Made by a program: the position numbers and the translations under genes | Shown here: positions 1-7,829 of the stretch, piece by piece | How positions within the stretch are numbered: the stretch's first letter is position 1 | How the letters are laid out: every line of letters starts with the position of its first letter | From: Lacimicrobium alkaliphilum | GTDB lineage: Bacteria > Pseudomonadota > Gammaproteobacteria > Enterobacterales > Alteromonadaceae | NCBI RefSeq assembly: GCF_001466725.1 | Contig: NZ_CP013650.1 | Location: 1,798,001 to 1,862,000, forward strand | Length of the DNA stretch: 64,000 bases | Reading direction: 5' to 3' | The notes under the pieces: generated by a model | Database searches by the model: none | Told to the model about the DNA's origin: nothing | The model's input: only the letters and a program-made list of their open reading frames with translations

Positions 1-362
1 TGGAAGAAAAGGGCTACGGCGTGGATCAATTGCGGGAGGTTAGTAAACTTATCGAGGCCGAAAACAGCGACCTCTATGACGTACTGGCTTATATCGCGTT
101 CAACCAGGCCCCGGTGACACGCGCCGAGCGGGTGGATTCACACAGAGACGCCATCTTTCAGGGACATGACTACCGGCAACAGGACTTTTTGCGCTTTGTG
201 CTTGATCATTATGTTGCGCGAGGCGTGGGTGAACTTTCAACCGACAAGCTGCCACAGTTGATTGAACTGAAATACTACAGCCTGGGGGATGCCGTTCGTG
301 AACTTGGCCCGGCGGGCCAGATTCGGGAGGTTTTTGTGGAATTTCAGCAGCATTTGTATTGA
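1..362 (+). CDS. hsdR: Type I restriction enzyme R subunit, C-terminal part
   Basis: The frame is open from the left edge of the window, so only the last 119 or so residues are seen. They match the EcoEI-type HsdR C-terminal domain, with phrases such as FLRFVLDHYVARGVGEL, KLPQLIELKYYSLGDA and the terminal VFVEFQQHLY. In the family this region lies behind the helicase motor and helps assemble R with the HsdM/HsdS methylase. The nuclease and helicase motifs would lie to the left and cannot be checked. A full locus would have hsdM and hsdS further left. Confidence in the family is high; whether the whole gene is intact is unknown. Confidence 0.88.
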   Translation, partial: EEKGYGVDQLREVSKLIEAENSDLYDVLAYIAFNQAPVTRAERVDSHRDAIFQGHDYRQQDFLRFVLDHYVARGVGELSTDKLPQLIELKYYSLGDAVRELGPAGQIREVFVEFQQHLY

Positions 363-543
363 GGTACGGCCAATGCCGGTGCCAACACGGGACTGCATCT
401 GGAAAGGATTTTTCATGCCCGTATTAAAAGTAAAGCGTTTGCTTGAAGTAAGGGGATAAAGTTTGTTCTTCCACTGCAAGGTGCGTGAGCAGCGATGAGC
501 GATGCAGCTTGCTTTGACTGATATGCGTAAAGTTCAGGTGCTC

Positions 544-576
544 GCCACATCCATGTGGCTCGCCCGCTGCGCGGGC
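544..576. terminator. Two tandem hairpins between convergent genes
   Basis: Two perfect inverted repeats follow each other: 544-550 with 553-559 (GCCACAT/ATGTGGC) and 562-567 with 571-576 (GCCCGC/GCGGGC). They lie between the ends of hsdR on the plus strand and the M24 peptidase on the minus strand, where a bidirectional transcription barrier is expected. There is no clear T-run, so terminator function is inferred. The rest of 363-594 shows nothing else. Confidence 0.45.
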
Positions 577-594
577 CGGTTAAAGCTGTCAAAT

Positions 595-1962
595 CTAGCG
601 CACCAGATGCCATTGGGTCTGTCGGCCGGCTAGATAAATTACCTGTTTGCCATCAAAGTAGGCGCTTTGTTCCAGCTTGATTTGCACCCACTGATCCTGC
701 CATTCCGGTACTTGTTGTTTGATATTGCCTTCAATGGCATAGGCAGTATTGGCGTGCAGTGGCCAGTCACCCTGTACCGGCGTGTCACCCTGGTTATCCC
801 ACATGCCGATGGTAGGCCCCGGTGCATGGCCCACAAAGCCGATGGCATGGGTGTAAGTACTTTGGTTGATGTTGTGTTTGTCGGCAGCCTTATGGGTTGC
901 GGTCAGAATCTGGTTGCCGCTGCGGCCGGTTTTAAACTCTGTTGTGAGCAAATCCTGCCAGTGGTTGCCCGTTGCCAGGGCTGCTTTTAATCCGTCCGGG
1001 GCATCGGTTTCGCCGTTTTTCAGCACATAGGCCATTTCCTGGGTGTCGGTACACAGCTTCAGGTAGCAGATGCCGACATCGGTGTGCAGCACGTCACCCC
1101 GTTCAATGGTACCGCTGATACCGCAGTACGGGCTGTCGGATTCACAATGCAGGCCGGGGCGCTGCAGATTCACATAGGGCATAAACCATACCGGCAAATC
1201 GAGTTGTTCAAAGCGCTCGCGAAGATACCAGGCCACATCGTCAGTGTGAGTCACACCGGGGGTGATGACTTTATTGCTGAAACCTTCGGCAATCACGGCG
1301 CGGGCCAGGCTGACAATCTGCGGGTACAGGTCAATTTCTGCTTGTGTACGCTGTTCCAGCCAGCGTACTACTAAATTTTCTGCGGGCACTAAGCGGTTCT
1401 GGTATTCAGAAGGCAGTACCTGCAACAGTTTCTGGTGCAGGCCTGAGGTTAAGCCATCGGCTACCGGCCAGTGCTCAGAGATATTAATGCCGATTTGCTT
1501 AGGCTTACGTTTCGTAATCTCATCGGCCAGCGCCTGCCATTGCTGCTCTAAATCGCCACCGGCCCAGGCTGATGTATAAGGTTCACCCAGCGGATATCGG
1601 TTTACCGATAACTTCTCCACACTGCCGTCGGCCTTGCGGCTGAACAGCAACATGGTGGTGCGCCGGGCGGCAAAAGTGGGTTGTGGCACCAGGGTAAAAT
1701 ACACCGGGTCTTCGGCATATTCGCGGTTAATAATCAGCCACATATCCAGATCAGATTCCGCCATCAGCTGCGGCAGCAACTGTTCCAGTCGCTGATTGAG
1801 AATCTTATTCTCCGGTGCTATCCGCTCTCTGGGCGTCAGCACATGGTAGTTATCGGCACTCACAAGCTGCCGCCCCTGACCAAAGGGTTCTGTTTTCGCC
1901 TGAATAAGAAGGGGAATAAGCAGCAACGCCGATAATGTGGCCCGGATAAGTGATACTTTCAT
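595..1962 (-). CDS. Secreted M24 family metallopeptidase (Xaa-Pro aminopeptidase-like)
   Basis: A 455-residue protein with an N-terminal signal peptide (hydrophobic residues about 6-22). The N-terminal half is a creatinase-like domain and the C-terminal half a pita-bread metallopeptidase domain. All five expected dinuclear-metal ligands can be placed: Asp295 and Asp306, His379 in GFVGHAPGP, Glu411 in AIEGN and Glu431 in IKLEQ. The family removes N-terminal residues, often ahead of proline; the signal peptide puts this member in the periplasm or outside. A GGCGAG ribosome site precedes the ATG. It is transcribed alone. Substrate specificity cannot be read from the sequence. Confidence 0.85.
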   Translation of the reverse strand: MKVSLIRATLSALLLIPLLIQAKTEPFGQGRQLVSADNYHVLTPRERIAPENKILNQRLEQLLPQLMAESDLDMWLIINREYAEDPVYFTLVPQPTFAARRTTMLLFSRKADGSVEKLSVNRYPLGEPYTSAWAGGDLEQQWQALADEITKRKPKQIGINISEHWPVADGLTSGLHQKLLQVLPSEYQNRLVPAENLVVRWLEQRTQAEIDLYPQIVSLARAVIAEGFSNKVITPGVTHTDDVAWYLRERFEQLDLPVWFMPYVNLQRPGLHCESDSPYCGISGTIERGDVLHTDVGICYLKLCTDTQEMAYVLKNGETDAPDGLKAALATGNHWQDLLTTEFKTGRSGNQILTATHKAADKHNINQSTYTHAIGFVGHAPGPTIGMWDNQGDTPVQGDWPLHANTAYAIEGNIKQQVPEWQDQWVQIKLEQSAYFDGKQVIYLAGRQTQWHLVR

Positions 1963-2235
1963 ACTCGCCTCTGTGATGTTTTTATATGGCCGTGATTATT
2001 CAGCTTACTCTACCGCGCCCGACGCTAAAGAGTAGAGTATTTGGTCGCTTTAAACACATTGCCTGTCGCGGAGTCTGCACATATGCGCAAATGCGCAAAT
2101 GCTCCTTCCTTAGACTGGCGCATCCCTGGCAGCCATGGTACAAAAAACAAAACAAGGAAGTCTTCCGCACAGAAACACGGAAAATCTCCGCAGAAAAACG
2201 TTAGCCCCTCGAAGGCGTTACCAAAGGAATCATAC

Positions 2236-3036
2236 ATGCCCCGACTCTTGTTGCTCACATTGCTTGTTGTTTCTCTCGGCGCAAGCGCTATTGTCATTCG
2301 CCAAGACGTAGATGACTCAAATTATCGGGTTCAGGCATCTGAGTTTTCTGCTCTGGCTGACATGCCTGGTGAGGGGCATGGTGTTTTGGTTGCCCCACAG
2401 TGGGTTGTTACCGCTGCCCATGCGATCACTTGGCAATCTGAAATCAAACAGATAACTATTGCCGGTATATCCAGAGATGTTGAGCGTATCCTGATACACC
2501 CGGGCTACAAAGCGCCATCGGAAAAGTTACGTGAGCAGGCGCTGGCCACCTGGGACTGGACGCTTTTCAGGGTTCTGCTTTCATCTTCAGATGACATTGC
2601 ACTGCTGAAATTGACCCAACCCGTTACTGACGTTTCTCCTGTAGCAATTAATAGGAGCAACGACGAGTTCGGCAAAATAATCAAGATCATAGGAAAAGGG
2701 GCGACGGGCAATGGAGTCAGTGGATACGAATTTAGCAGCTCCCACCGTACTGAGCTTCGCCGTGCGTTCAATAACGTCACCAGTGCCGATGGTCGCTGGC
2801 TTTGTTATGTGTTTGACAAACCGGCTGATGCGTTGCCCCTTGAAGGTGGCTCAGGCAATGGTGACAGCGGCGGACCAGTGCTTATCCAGGCAGAGAAAGG
2901 GTGGTTGTTGGCCGGATTGACGTCATGGTCTGATCTTCAAAGTACGAACAGAACGCCCGGGCGCTATGGACAAATCAGTTGTAATGTTCGTTTGAGCCAT
3001 TACAAAGACTGGATTGAAAGTGTTATCTCTGAATAG
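2236..3036 (+). CDS. Secreted trypsin-like serine protease (S1 family)
   Basis: A 266-residue exported protein. The frame is open from 2041, but the ATG at 2236 is preferred because it is followed at once by a signal peptide (PRLLLLTLLVVSLGASA) and preceded by AAAGGA. The catalytic triad is complete: His62 in VTAAHA, Asp120 in SDDIALLKL and Ser211 in GNGDSGGPV. The specificity region GLTSWSDL follows the serine. The protein stops after the protease domain, with no extra C-terminal domain. Bacterial S1 proteases act in the periplasm or medium. A Phd antitoxin lies downstream but nothing ties the two functionally. Confidence 0.85.
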   Translation: MPRLLLLTLLVVSLGASAIVIRQDVDDSNYRVQASEFSALADMPGEGHGVLVAPQWVVTAAHAITWQSEIKQITIAGISRDVERILIHPGYKAPSEKLREQALATWDWTLFRVLLSSSDDIALLKLTQPVTDVSPVAINRSNDEFGKIIKIIGKGATGNGVSGYEFSSSHRTELRRAFNNVTSADGRWLCYVFDKPADALPLEGGSGNGDSGGPVLIQAEKGWLLAGLTSWSDLQSTNRTPGRYGQISCNVRLSHYKDWIESVISE

Positions 3037-3094
3037 CCGTAAAATGGGCTAACAAGTTACTCGCGTTTGTAGCGGGAATTTTCAAGGAGCAATA

Positions 3095-3358
3095 ATGACG
3101 ATAGGCGTTAAGGTGTCAGACTTCAGGGCCGGAATTGCATCCTTTGTGAAACAGATTAAAGAGACTCATCGCCCTATGGTGTTAACTCAGCGAGGACGTG
3201 GGGTTGCCGTTCTTGTTGGTGTGCACGAGTACCAGCGCATGCAGGAGCGATTGGTACTGCTCGAAGATATTTGTTGCGCCAAGGCGCAGATTGAGGCTGG
3301 CGACGGCATTCCTCATGCACAAGCGAAGGATATGGTTTTAAGGAAATTGCGTCAGTGA
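3095..3358 (+). CDS. Phd/YefM family antitoxin (orphaned)
   Basis: An 87-residue protein with the Phd/YefM N-terminal fold (KVSDFRAGIASFVKQI, RPMVLTQRGRGVAVLVGVHEYQRM) and a C-terminal toxin-binding tail ending GIPHAQAKDMVLRKLRQ. An AAGGAG ribosome site lies at 3085-3090. In the family the N-terminal half binds the operon's own operator and the tail neutralises a RelE/ParE-type toxin encoded immediately downstream. Here the stop codon overlaps a GTG that opens a toxin-like frame of only 18 codons, so the partner is lost. The antitoxin may be a relic or may act on a toxin elsewhere. Confidence 0.85.
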   Translation: MTIGVKVSDFRAGIASFVKQIKETHRPMVLTQRGRGVAVLVGVHEYQRMQERLVLLEDICCAKAQIEAGDGIPHAQAKDMVLRKLRQ

Positions 3359-3411
3359 AGCTGGAATGGTCACCGCTTGCGTTGCAGCGTGTGAAAGAAA
3401 TTGCCGTCTGA
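3355..3411 (+). pseudogene. Remnant of RelE/ParE-type toxin, 18 codons
   Basis: A GTG overlapping the antitoxin stop in the usual GTGA arrangement opens a frame reading VKLEWSPLALQRVKEIAV and then TGA. This is the typical start of RelE/ParE-superfamily toxins (KLEWSPLALxRVKEIA). No continuation is recognisable in any downstream frame before the lipoprotein gene starts at 3413. The toxin therefore looks truncated by deletion or sequence replacement near 3405, not by a point mutation. The catalytic C-terminal part is missing and the product should be inactive. Confidence 0.7.
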
Positions 3412-3412
3412 G

Positions 3413-3823
3413 ATGAGTTTATTGGCCCGGATTACCAGGAGCATCCCGTTGTTGTATAAAAAATCTCTGTTTATGGTGGCGATTACCCTTGCTATGTCTG
3501 CCTGTACAACCGGGCGCCTTGAGTATGTAACGCCTCAGGGTGAAACAAAATTCGCCTGTGAAACCGAATATACCTGGCAGCCCAGTGTTGATAAGTTCGC
3601 GGTTGAATACGTTCTGGCTTATTGCGCAAGGCAGGCAGCAGAGCAGGGTAATCAGGTAGTCAGAAAAGAACTGCTGGAACTGGATTTATCTGTGCCTGAA
3701 CCGCCACAAGGTGAAGTCTGGAGCTATGAGCTGGCCAGGAAACATCACAAGCAGGGACGGCTTACGGATAAAGAATATGGCTACCTGATCGCGTACATAG
3801 ATTTGGGTCAGGATAAGCACTAG
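3413..3823 (+). CDS. Small putative lipoprotein of unknown function
   Basis: A 136-residue protein with a long signal region ending in the lipobox-like AMSACTTG, so lipidation at that cysteine is likely. The mature part (LEYVTPQGETKFACETEY, later YVLAYCARQAAEQGNQVV) has two further cysteines and no domain I recognise. ATG 3413 is chosen over an upstream TTG at 3401; ATG 3473 would leave a shorter signal peptide and is also possible. No good ribosome site is visible. The start sits directly after the truncated toxin, so the gene may have been joined to this locus by the event that removed the toxin. Confidence 0.6.
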   Translation: MSLLARITRSIPLLYKKSLFMVAITLAMSACTTGRLEYVTPQGETKFACETEYTWQPSVDKFAVEYVLAYCARQAAEQGNQVVRKELLELDLSVPEPPQGEVWSYELARKHHKQGRLTDKEYGYLIAYIDLGQDKH

Positions 3824-3829
3824 CACAGA

Positions 3830-4127
3830 ATGAACAGACTCAGTATTAAACGTATCGCTCTGTACGCTGGCCTGATTGCGGTGGTTGTGGGGGCCGTGGT
3901 CTTTGCGCTGAACTGGTTACTCTGGGGGGGGCATGCCCGGGTATGGTGTGTTGCTGTTTCCAGGCAATTTTATGCTGGTATATGTATGGCACCCCCTATT
4001 CACCGAAGAGATAGATTTCTGGCCCAAACTGGCACTTCAGCTTAGCGGGCAGTTTATTGTTGTTGTGGCTTTTACGGCGTTGTTAGCTTGTTTAATAAAA
4101 AGATTACTGCCAGCTTGCTGGCCTTAA
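3830..4127 (+). pseudogene. Small membrane protein gene frameshifted at a G8 tract
   Basis: The first frame gives MNRLSIKRIALYAGLIAVV with one transmembrane helix up to NWLLWGG. At the run of eight G at 3924-3931 the reading passes out of frame and ends at 4045. With seven G the frame continues as MPGYGVLLFPGNFMLVYVW and on through a second helix (QFIVVVAFTALLACLI) to 4127, giving about 99 residues with two membrane helices. That continuity strongly suggests one gene with a one-base insertion. It could be a sequencing error, a recent mutation or a phase-variable tract. Function unknown. Confidence 0.65.
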
Positions 4128-4217
4128 CCAAGGCCTGTTCCGGGCATTGAGGTGCTGGTATTCGGCCAGAATTGCACCCTGTTCAAAGTGTTCCACTTAT
4201 CACTACGGAGAAGATCG

Positions 4218-4529
4218 TTGGAAGTTATCAGAAGTAAGGCGTTCAGGGCCGACCGGGCCTGGGGCGCAAAAGATATCGCTAATATGAATGGTATTACCAC
4301 CCGCCTGCACTGGACAGATCAACCCTACAAATGGCACGTTAATGATGGCGAAGAGGTGTTTGTGGTGCTCGATGGCCGGGTTGAGATGTTTTACCGGGTA
4401 AGCGGCAAGGAGGAGTCAACGGTTTTAGAACCCGGCGATATTTTCTTTGCCTCAACAGGCACTGAGCATGTCGCTCATCCGATAGGTGAAGCCAGGATAC
4501 TGGTTGTTGAAAATGAAGGTAGCGTATAG
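4218..4529 (+). CDS. Cupin domain protein
   Basis: A single-domain beta-barrel cupin of about 103 residues. Motif 1 is degenerate (YKWHVNDGEEVFVVLDGRVE) and motif 2 reads PGDIFFASTGTEHVAHP, which keeps candidate metal ligands (His, Glu, His). The frame is open from 4152, but a TTG at 4218 with GGAG seven bases upstream gives the normal cupin length; the residues before it resemble no cupin. Small cupins of this kind bind metals or small molecules and their substrates cannot be inferred. The next gene, a PdxH-like oxidase, is co-directional 85 bases downstream. Confidence 0.75.
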   Translation: MEVIRSKAFRADRAWGAKDIANMNGITTRLHWTDQPYKWHVNDGEEVFVVLDGRVEMFYRVSGKEESTVLEPGDIFFASTGTEHVAHPIGEARILVVENEGSV

Positions 4530-4614
4530 CCAGAGCATTGACCTGGCTTTCTATGTTGTCTGCAATGTTCGCGGCGTTTATGGCTGCGTTATTACCTGAG
4601 CAAGGCCGGGATTT

Positions 4615-5193
4615 ATGAATAATCCGATAGATAAGTTTAAAACCTGGTGGCAGGAAGCTTTAGCTGAAAGCCCGTTGCAGCAGAAAAGTGCGGTATGTGT
4701 GTCAACGATTGATGAACAAGGCTTTCCAACCGGAAGGTTTGTTGATTTGAAATCCGTCGGTGAAAATGGCTTCGTTTTTTGTACCTGTTTTGATTCTGCC
4801 AAGGGCCGGCAGATTGAGCGTAATGCTAAAACAGCAATAACGGCCTGGTGGGATCATTCTGGCTATCAGGTTCGCATTGTGGGTACATCTGAATTGATCA
4901 CTGCTGGTGAGGCAGACCAGTTCTGGGCAGCACGCAACAAAAGCGCGCAATTAACCACTACAGCCTTTGAACAAAGTGAACCGACGGCCTCAGAAGCAGA
5001 GTTAGCGGCACGACTTGAGGATGCCTCTGCAAAGTTTGCCGAACAAGATATTCCGAGGCCGGATAACTGGGGTGGCTACTGTGTGAAACCCATATCTATT
5101 GAGTTTTTGACATTCCGCGAGAGTCGGTTACATCTGCGGGAATTATTTGTTTATAAAGAAAATGGCTGGGTTAAACAGCTACTTCAGCCATAA
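4615..5193 (+). CDS. Pyridoxamine 5'-phosphate oxidase family protein (PdxH-like)
   Basis: A 192-residue flavin-binding split-barrel protein. AVCVSTIDEQGFPTGRFVDLK and FCTCFDSAKGRQIERN match the FMN-contacting strands of PdxH, and RIVGTSELITAGEADQFWAAR the dimer region. True PdxH proteins are about 215 residues and end in an RLNP-type motif. Here the end reads FLTFRESRLHLRELFVY, so the C-terminal PLP-binding loop is altered. PdxH oxidises pyridoxine or pyridoxamine phosphate to PLP; this shorter form may be a paralogue with another substrate such as a phenazine-type metabolite. Family assignment is good, exact reaction uncertain. Confidence 0.75.
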   Translation: MNNPIDKFKTWWQEALAESPLQQKSAVCVSTIDEQGFPTGRFVDLKSVGENGFVFCTCFDSAKGRQIERNAKTAITAWWDHSGYQVRIVGTSELITAGEADQFWAARNKSAQLTTTAFEQSEPTASEAELAARLEDASAKFAEQDIPRPDNWGGYCVKPISIEFLTFRESRLHLRELFVYKENGWVKQLLQP

Positions 5194-5270
5194 GCGGTAA
5201 ACACGCAAAGGGATTGGGGGCATCTAAGGTGCTTTTGGGGCTCAGATGTAATAGCTCAGATGCAAACAAA

Positions 5271-5289
5271 GGGGGATAGCCCATCCCCC
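5271..5289. terminator. Hairpin between convergent genes
   Basis: A perfect 7-bp stem (GGGGGAT/ATCCCCC, loop AGCCC) lies between the end of the PdxH-like gene on the plus strand and the tautomerase on the minus strand. The T-run (CGTTTTGG) is weak. A shared terminator is the likely role. Confidence 0.55.
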
Positions 5290-5302
5290 GGAATCGTTTT
5301 GG

Positions 5303-5512
5303 TTAGATTTGTTTTGCGCTCTTGCGCAGTTCGGTTACCACCTGATAGCCAATGCCCCAGTTGTCGGTACTGACCTCTTCAATCAGCACAAAGGTGGTGT
5401 GGGGCTCTTTGTTCAGCACATCTGCCAGTAACTGAGTAGTGCCCTTAACCAGTTGGCGTTTTTGCTCGGCGGTAACGCCTTCGTCGGTTACTTTGATATT
5501 TACGTATGGCAT
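5303..5512 (-). CDS. 4-oxalocrotonate tautomerase family protein
   Basis: A 69-residue protein beginning M-P-YVNIKVTDEGVT. After removal of Met, Pro1 is the catalytic base of the 4-OT family, and KRQLVKGTTQLLADVLNK and TFVLIEEV match the helix and second strand of the beta-alpha-beta subunit. The family interconverts enol and keto forms of oxo-acids and works as small oligomers. The start overlaps the end of the upstream SnoaL-like gene by 13 bases, so this is the last gene of a coupled three-gene operon with a GST and a SnoaL-like protein. The substrate is not known. Confidence 0.85.
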   Translation of the reverse strand: MPYVNIKVTDEGVTAEQKRQLVKGTTQLLADVLNKEPHTTFVLIEEVSTDNWGIGYQVVTELRKSAKQI

Positions 5513-5910
5513 GGTTTCTCCTCGGTTTTATTGAGTGGGGTAAAGGGATTGTCGGCATAGAGCTTAGAGACAATGCGCCAGTCGCCATCTTCTTTAAGCA
5601 GCCCCAGATAGTCGATAAATTGCCTGCCCAGCAGCGGACAGCTCACTTTTGCCATGGCCTGTTCGCCGCAAAGCTCTATTGACAGAACCTGGTAGGCAAA
5701 AGGGTGGCCCAGTGCCTCAGGCACGGGCCGGTTTGCCACCAGTTCCAGCCATTGTTTTTTGCTGCGCCGGACTCCCGGTGCATAAAGGCGGGCATGGGGA
5801 TCAAAAATACTGCTCAGTTTTTGGGTATCAGCCCGGTGCAGGCCATCAAAGTACTGCATCAGAATCGCCTGAACGGCCTGCAGATCATGGGTACCGGCAT
5901 TCTGGCTCAT
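5500..5910 (-). CDS. SnoaL/NTF2-like (lumazine-binding type) protein
   Basis: A 136-residue cone-shaped NTF2-like fold. The N-terminal helix (DLQAVQAILMQYFDGLHRADTQKL), the FDPHARLYAP strand and the C-terminal GLLKEDGDWRIVSKLYADNPF are typical of the SnoaL-like family often annotated as putative lumazine-binding. Members bind small ligands or act as simple isomerases and hydrolases. It lies between a GST, whose stop overlaps its ATG in an ATGA, and a tautomerase whose start it overlaps, so the three products are probably made in fixed ratio and act on the same compound. Confidence 0.8.
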   Translation of the reverse strand: MSQNAGTHDLQAVQAILMQYFDGLHRADTQKLSSIFDPHARLYAPGVRRSKKQWLELVANRPVPEALGHPFAYQVLSIELCGEQAMAKVSCPLLGRQFIDYLGLLKEDGDWRIVSKLYADNPFTPLNKTEEKPCHT

Positions 5911-6509
5911 GATACCTGGCGTTCCGCGGCCTGAGTGGCCTGATAACTGGGGCGGGCTCTGACTTTGTCAATCATCGCCTGGCAACGGGGGCCGATGGGG
6001 ATCTCAACCGGGAAGAACTGCCCCCAGTTTGCATACACTGCCAGCAAAATATCCGCAGGGGAGAGGCTGTGCCCGCCCGTGTATGGCTGATCTGCCAGCT
6101 TGTTTTCTACCTGTTGCCACAGCCGGGTAACCTGATCAGCCGCTGCGATCAGGGCCTGTTGCTTTGCATTACCTTCATCCATAACGCTGTTGATAAAAAA
6201 CAATTTGCTGTACGCCGGATGCATAGTGGCATTGGCAAACATCAGATTTTCAATCGCCTGTTGCCGTGCCCCGGCATCACCAGGCAATAGGTCGTTGGCG
6301 TGCTTTTCCAGCAGATAAAGAATAATCGCCGCCCCTTCGGTCAGTACCTTACCCTCAGCTTCAAGGGCGGGCACGGCACCGACAGGATTGATCTGCTGAT
6401 AATCGGCTACCCTGGCTTTGCTCTGCAATTCAAAGGGTTGCTCAAGTTCCCGTAAAATCACCTGAATCGCTAAAGAGCAGGCGCCGGGTGAGAAATACAG
6501 TTTGTACAT
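5907..6509 (-). CDS. Glutathione S-transferase
   Basis: A 200-residue GST. The N-terminal thioredoxin-like domain starts MYKLYFSPGACSLAIQVIL, the pattern of the bacterial GstB/beta-class type in which a Ser or Cys in SPGACS contacts glutathione; NPVGAVPALE supplies the cis-proline and LTEGAAIILYLLE the Glu-Gly that holds the gamma-glutamyl group. The C-terminal helical domain has the GHSLSPADILLAVY N-capping motif. First gene of a GST/SnoaL/tautomerase operon, with a LysR gene divergent 115 bases away. A cytosolic conjugation or isomerisation role is inferred. Confidence 0.88.
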   Translation of the reverse strand: MYKLYFSPGACSLAIQVILRELEQPFELQSKARVADYQQINPVGAVPALEAEGKVLTEGAAIILYLLEKHANDLLPGDAGARQQAIENLMFANATMHPAYSKLFFINSVMDEGNAKQQALIAAADQVTRLWQQVENKLADQPYTGGHSLSPADILLAVYANWGQFFPVEIPIGPRCQAMIDKVRARPSYQATQAAERQVS

Positions 6510-6624
6510 GGTGATCTCCTGTTGTTAAACGCTCCGCTGATTCGGAACACCACCAATATAAAGCGACGTATTAGGTTGATATATGGCTATAATGCGATAA
6601 CTCTTTTTCCAAAATCGAAACAAT

Positions 6625-7518
6625 ATGGATAAGTTTAAAGCCATGAAGTGCTTTGTGCGGGTGGTGGAACTGGGCAGTTTCAGCAAGGTGGCAGAGCAAA
6701 GCGGTGCCAGCAAGTCGATGATCAGTAAGCAGATCAGCAGCCTGGAAGCAGAGCTGGGAGCAAGGTTATTACAGCGCACTACGCGCCGATTGCAGCTGAC
6801 TCAGTTAGGAGCGGAATATCTGCAGCGCTGCCGCGAGATCCTCAGGCAACTGGATGATACCGAAGCCCATATTCAGGAGCAGCAGCAAGTGCCTAAAGGC
6901 AGGCTCAGGATCAACGCCGCCATGGCTCTGGGTTTAACCGCGCTGGCCCCGGCTTTTACCGAATTTATGCGCCAGTACCCGGATATCGAACTGGATATAC
7001 AACTAAGCGATGAAGCGCAGGATTTGCTGGAGCATAATTTTGATCTGGGCTTGCGCGTAGCCAGTCAGCCATTTGATTCAGGTTATGTTGGTAAGGCCAT
7101 CACCCAATTTAGTTACAGCATCTGTGCATCACCTACGTATTTGCAGCAAAATGGGCCGATTAATCACCCCGACGACCTGCTTAATCACCAATGTTTTGAA
7201 TACAGCTATTTTCGCAGTAAAAACCTGTGGCCGGTGGGCGTAGAGGGCGTGGTTATAGGTGGCAGGCTTAAGGCCAACAGCTCAGTGTTTTTACTGGATA
7301 TGGTCAAACAAGGCATGGGCGTGGGTTTTATTCCCCGTTTTATCAGCCACCCTGCACTGCAGTCCGGTGAGGTCGTAGAAGTGCTGGCCAGTGAACAAAA
7401 ACCTAGAATGACCCTCTATGCCCTGTATCCTGTACGGCATTTTGCGCCTCCCAGACTCAGCCGCTTTATTGAGTTTTTACAGAACTGGTTTGCCCGGCAT
7501 CCTTATCTTTGCAGCTAG
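6625..7518 (+). CDS. LysR family transcriptional regulator
   Basis: A 297-residue LysR protein. Residues 1-60 form the winged HTH (MKCFVRVVELGSFSKVAEQ, SKSMISKQISSLEAELG, RLLQRTTRRLQLT) and residues about 90-290 the substrate-binding-like effector domain (RLRINAAMALGL, MVKQGMGVGFIPRF). It is divergent from the GST/SnoaL/tautomerase operon, the classical layout for a LysR activator acting on the shared intergenic region 6510-6624. The inducer is unknown. A scrap related to its 3' end (MTLYALYP region) recurs at 11884-11918. Confidence 0.9.
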   Translation: MDKFKAMKCFVRVVELGSFSKVAEQSGASKSMISKQISSLEAELGARLLQRTTRRLQLTQLGAEYLQRCREILRQLDDTEAHIQEQQQVPKGRLRINAAMALGLTALAPAFTEFMRQYPDIELDIQLSDEAQDLLEHNFDLGLRVASQPFDSGYVGKAITQFSYSICASPTYLQQNGPINHPDDLLNHQCFEYSYFRSKNLWPVGVEGVVIGGRLKANSSVFLLDMVKQGMGVGFIPRFISHPALQSGEVVEVLASEQKPRMTLYALYPVRHFAPPRLSRFIEFLQNWFARHPYLCS

Positions 7519-7829
7519 CAAAGCGTTTTTAGCTGATGCGCCAGCAATAATTGTCATTGTGAATAACTATGTATGCATAAAGCGGTTCATCATCCGCAAA
7601 AAATCTGGCACTATTGCCGCGTTCCAGAACCAGACAAAGAGCCACCATGGAAAGTAGCCAGATACACAACACAGGGAGTCAGTGCCTTTTGCATTCCTGC
7701 AGTACAATTTATCAGTCAAGTTCACATTTGGCGGCGGCTAATACGCATACTTTTCTGCCAGCCGGTGCGCCGGATTGTGGCGATGCCCATTGCCAATGTT
7801 ATAAAGATTAACAGCAGAGCTACCCGTCA
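7519..7829. other. 311-base gap between LysR and GNAT genes
   Basis: No gene is supported here. An ATG at 7647 opens a 54-codon frame to 7811 with an unusual Cys/His-rich tail (APDCGDAHCQCYKD), but it lacks a convincing ribosome site or any recognised domain. A short inverted repeat (CCGG TGCG CCGG) lies near 7766. Confidence 0.3.

Noticed and set aside
7647..7811. 54-codon Cys/His-rich frame as a small metal-binding protein
   Set aside because: No homologue recognised, weak ribosome site and no operon context. Kept only as a note on the gap.
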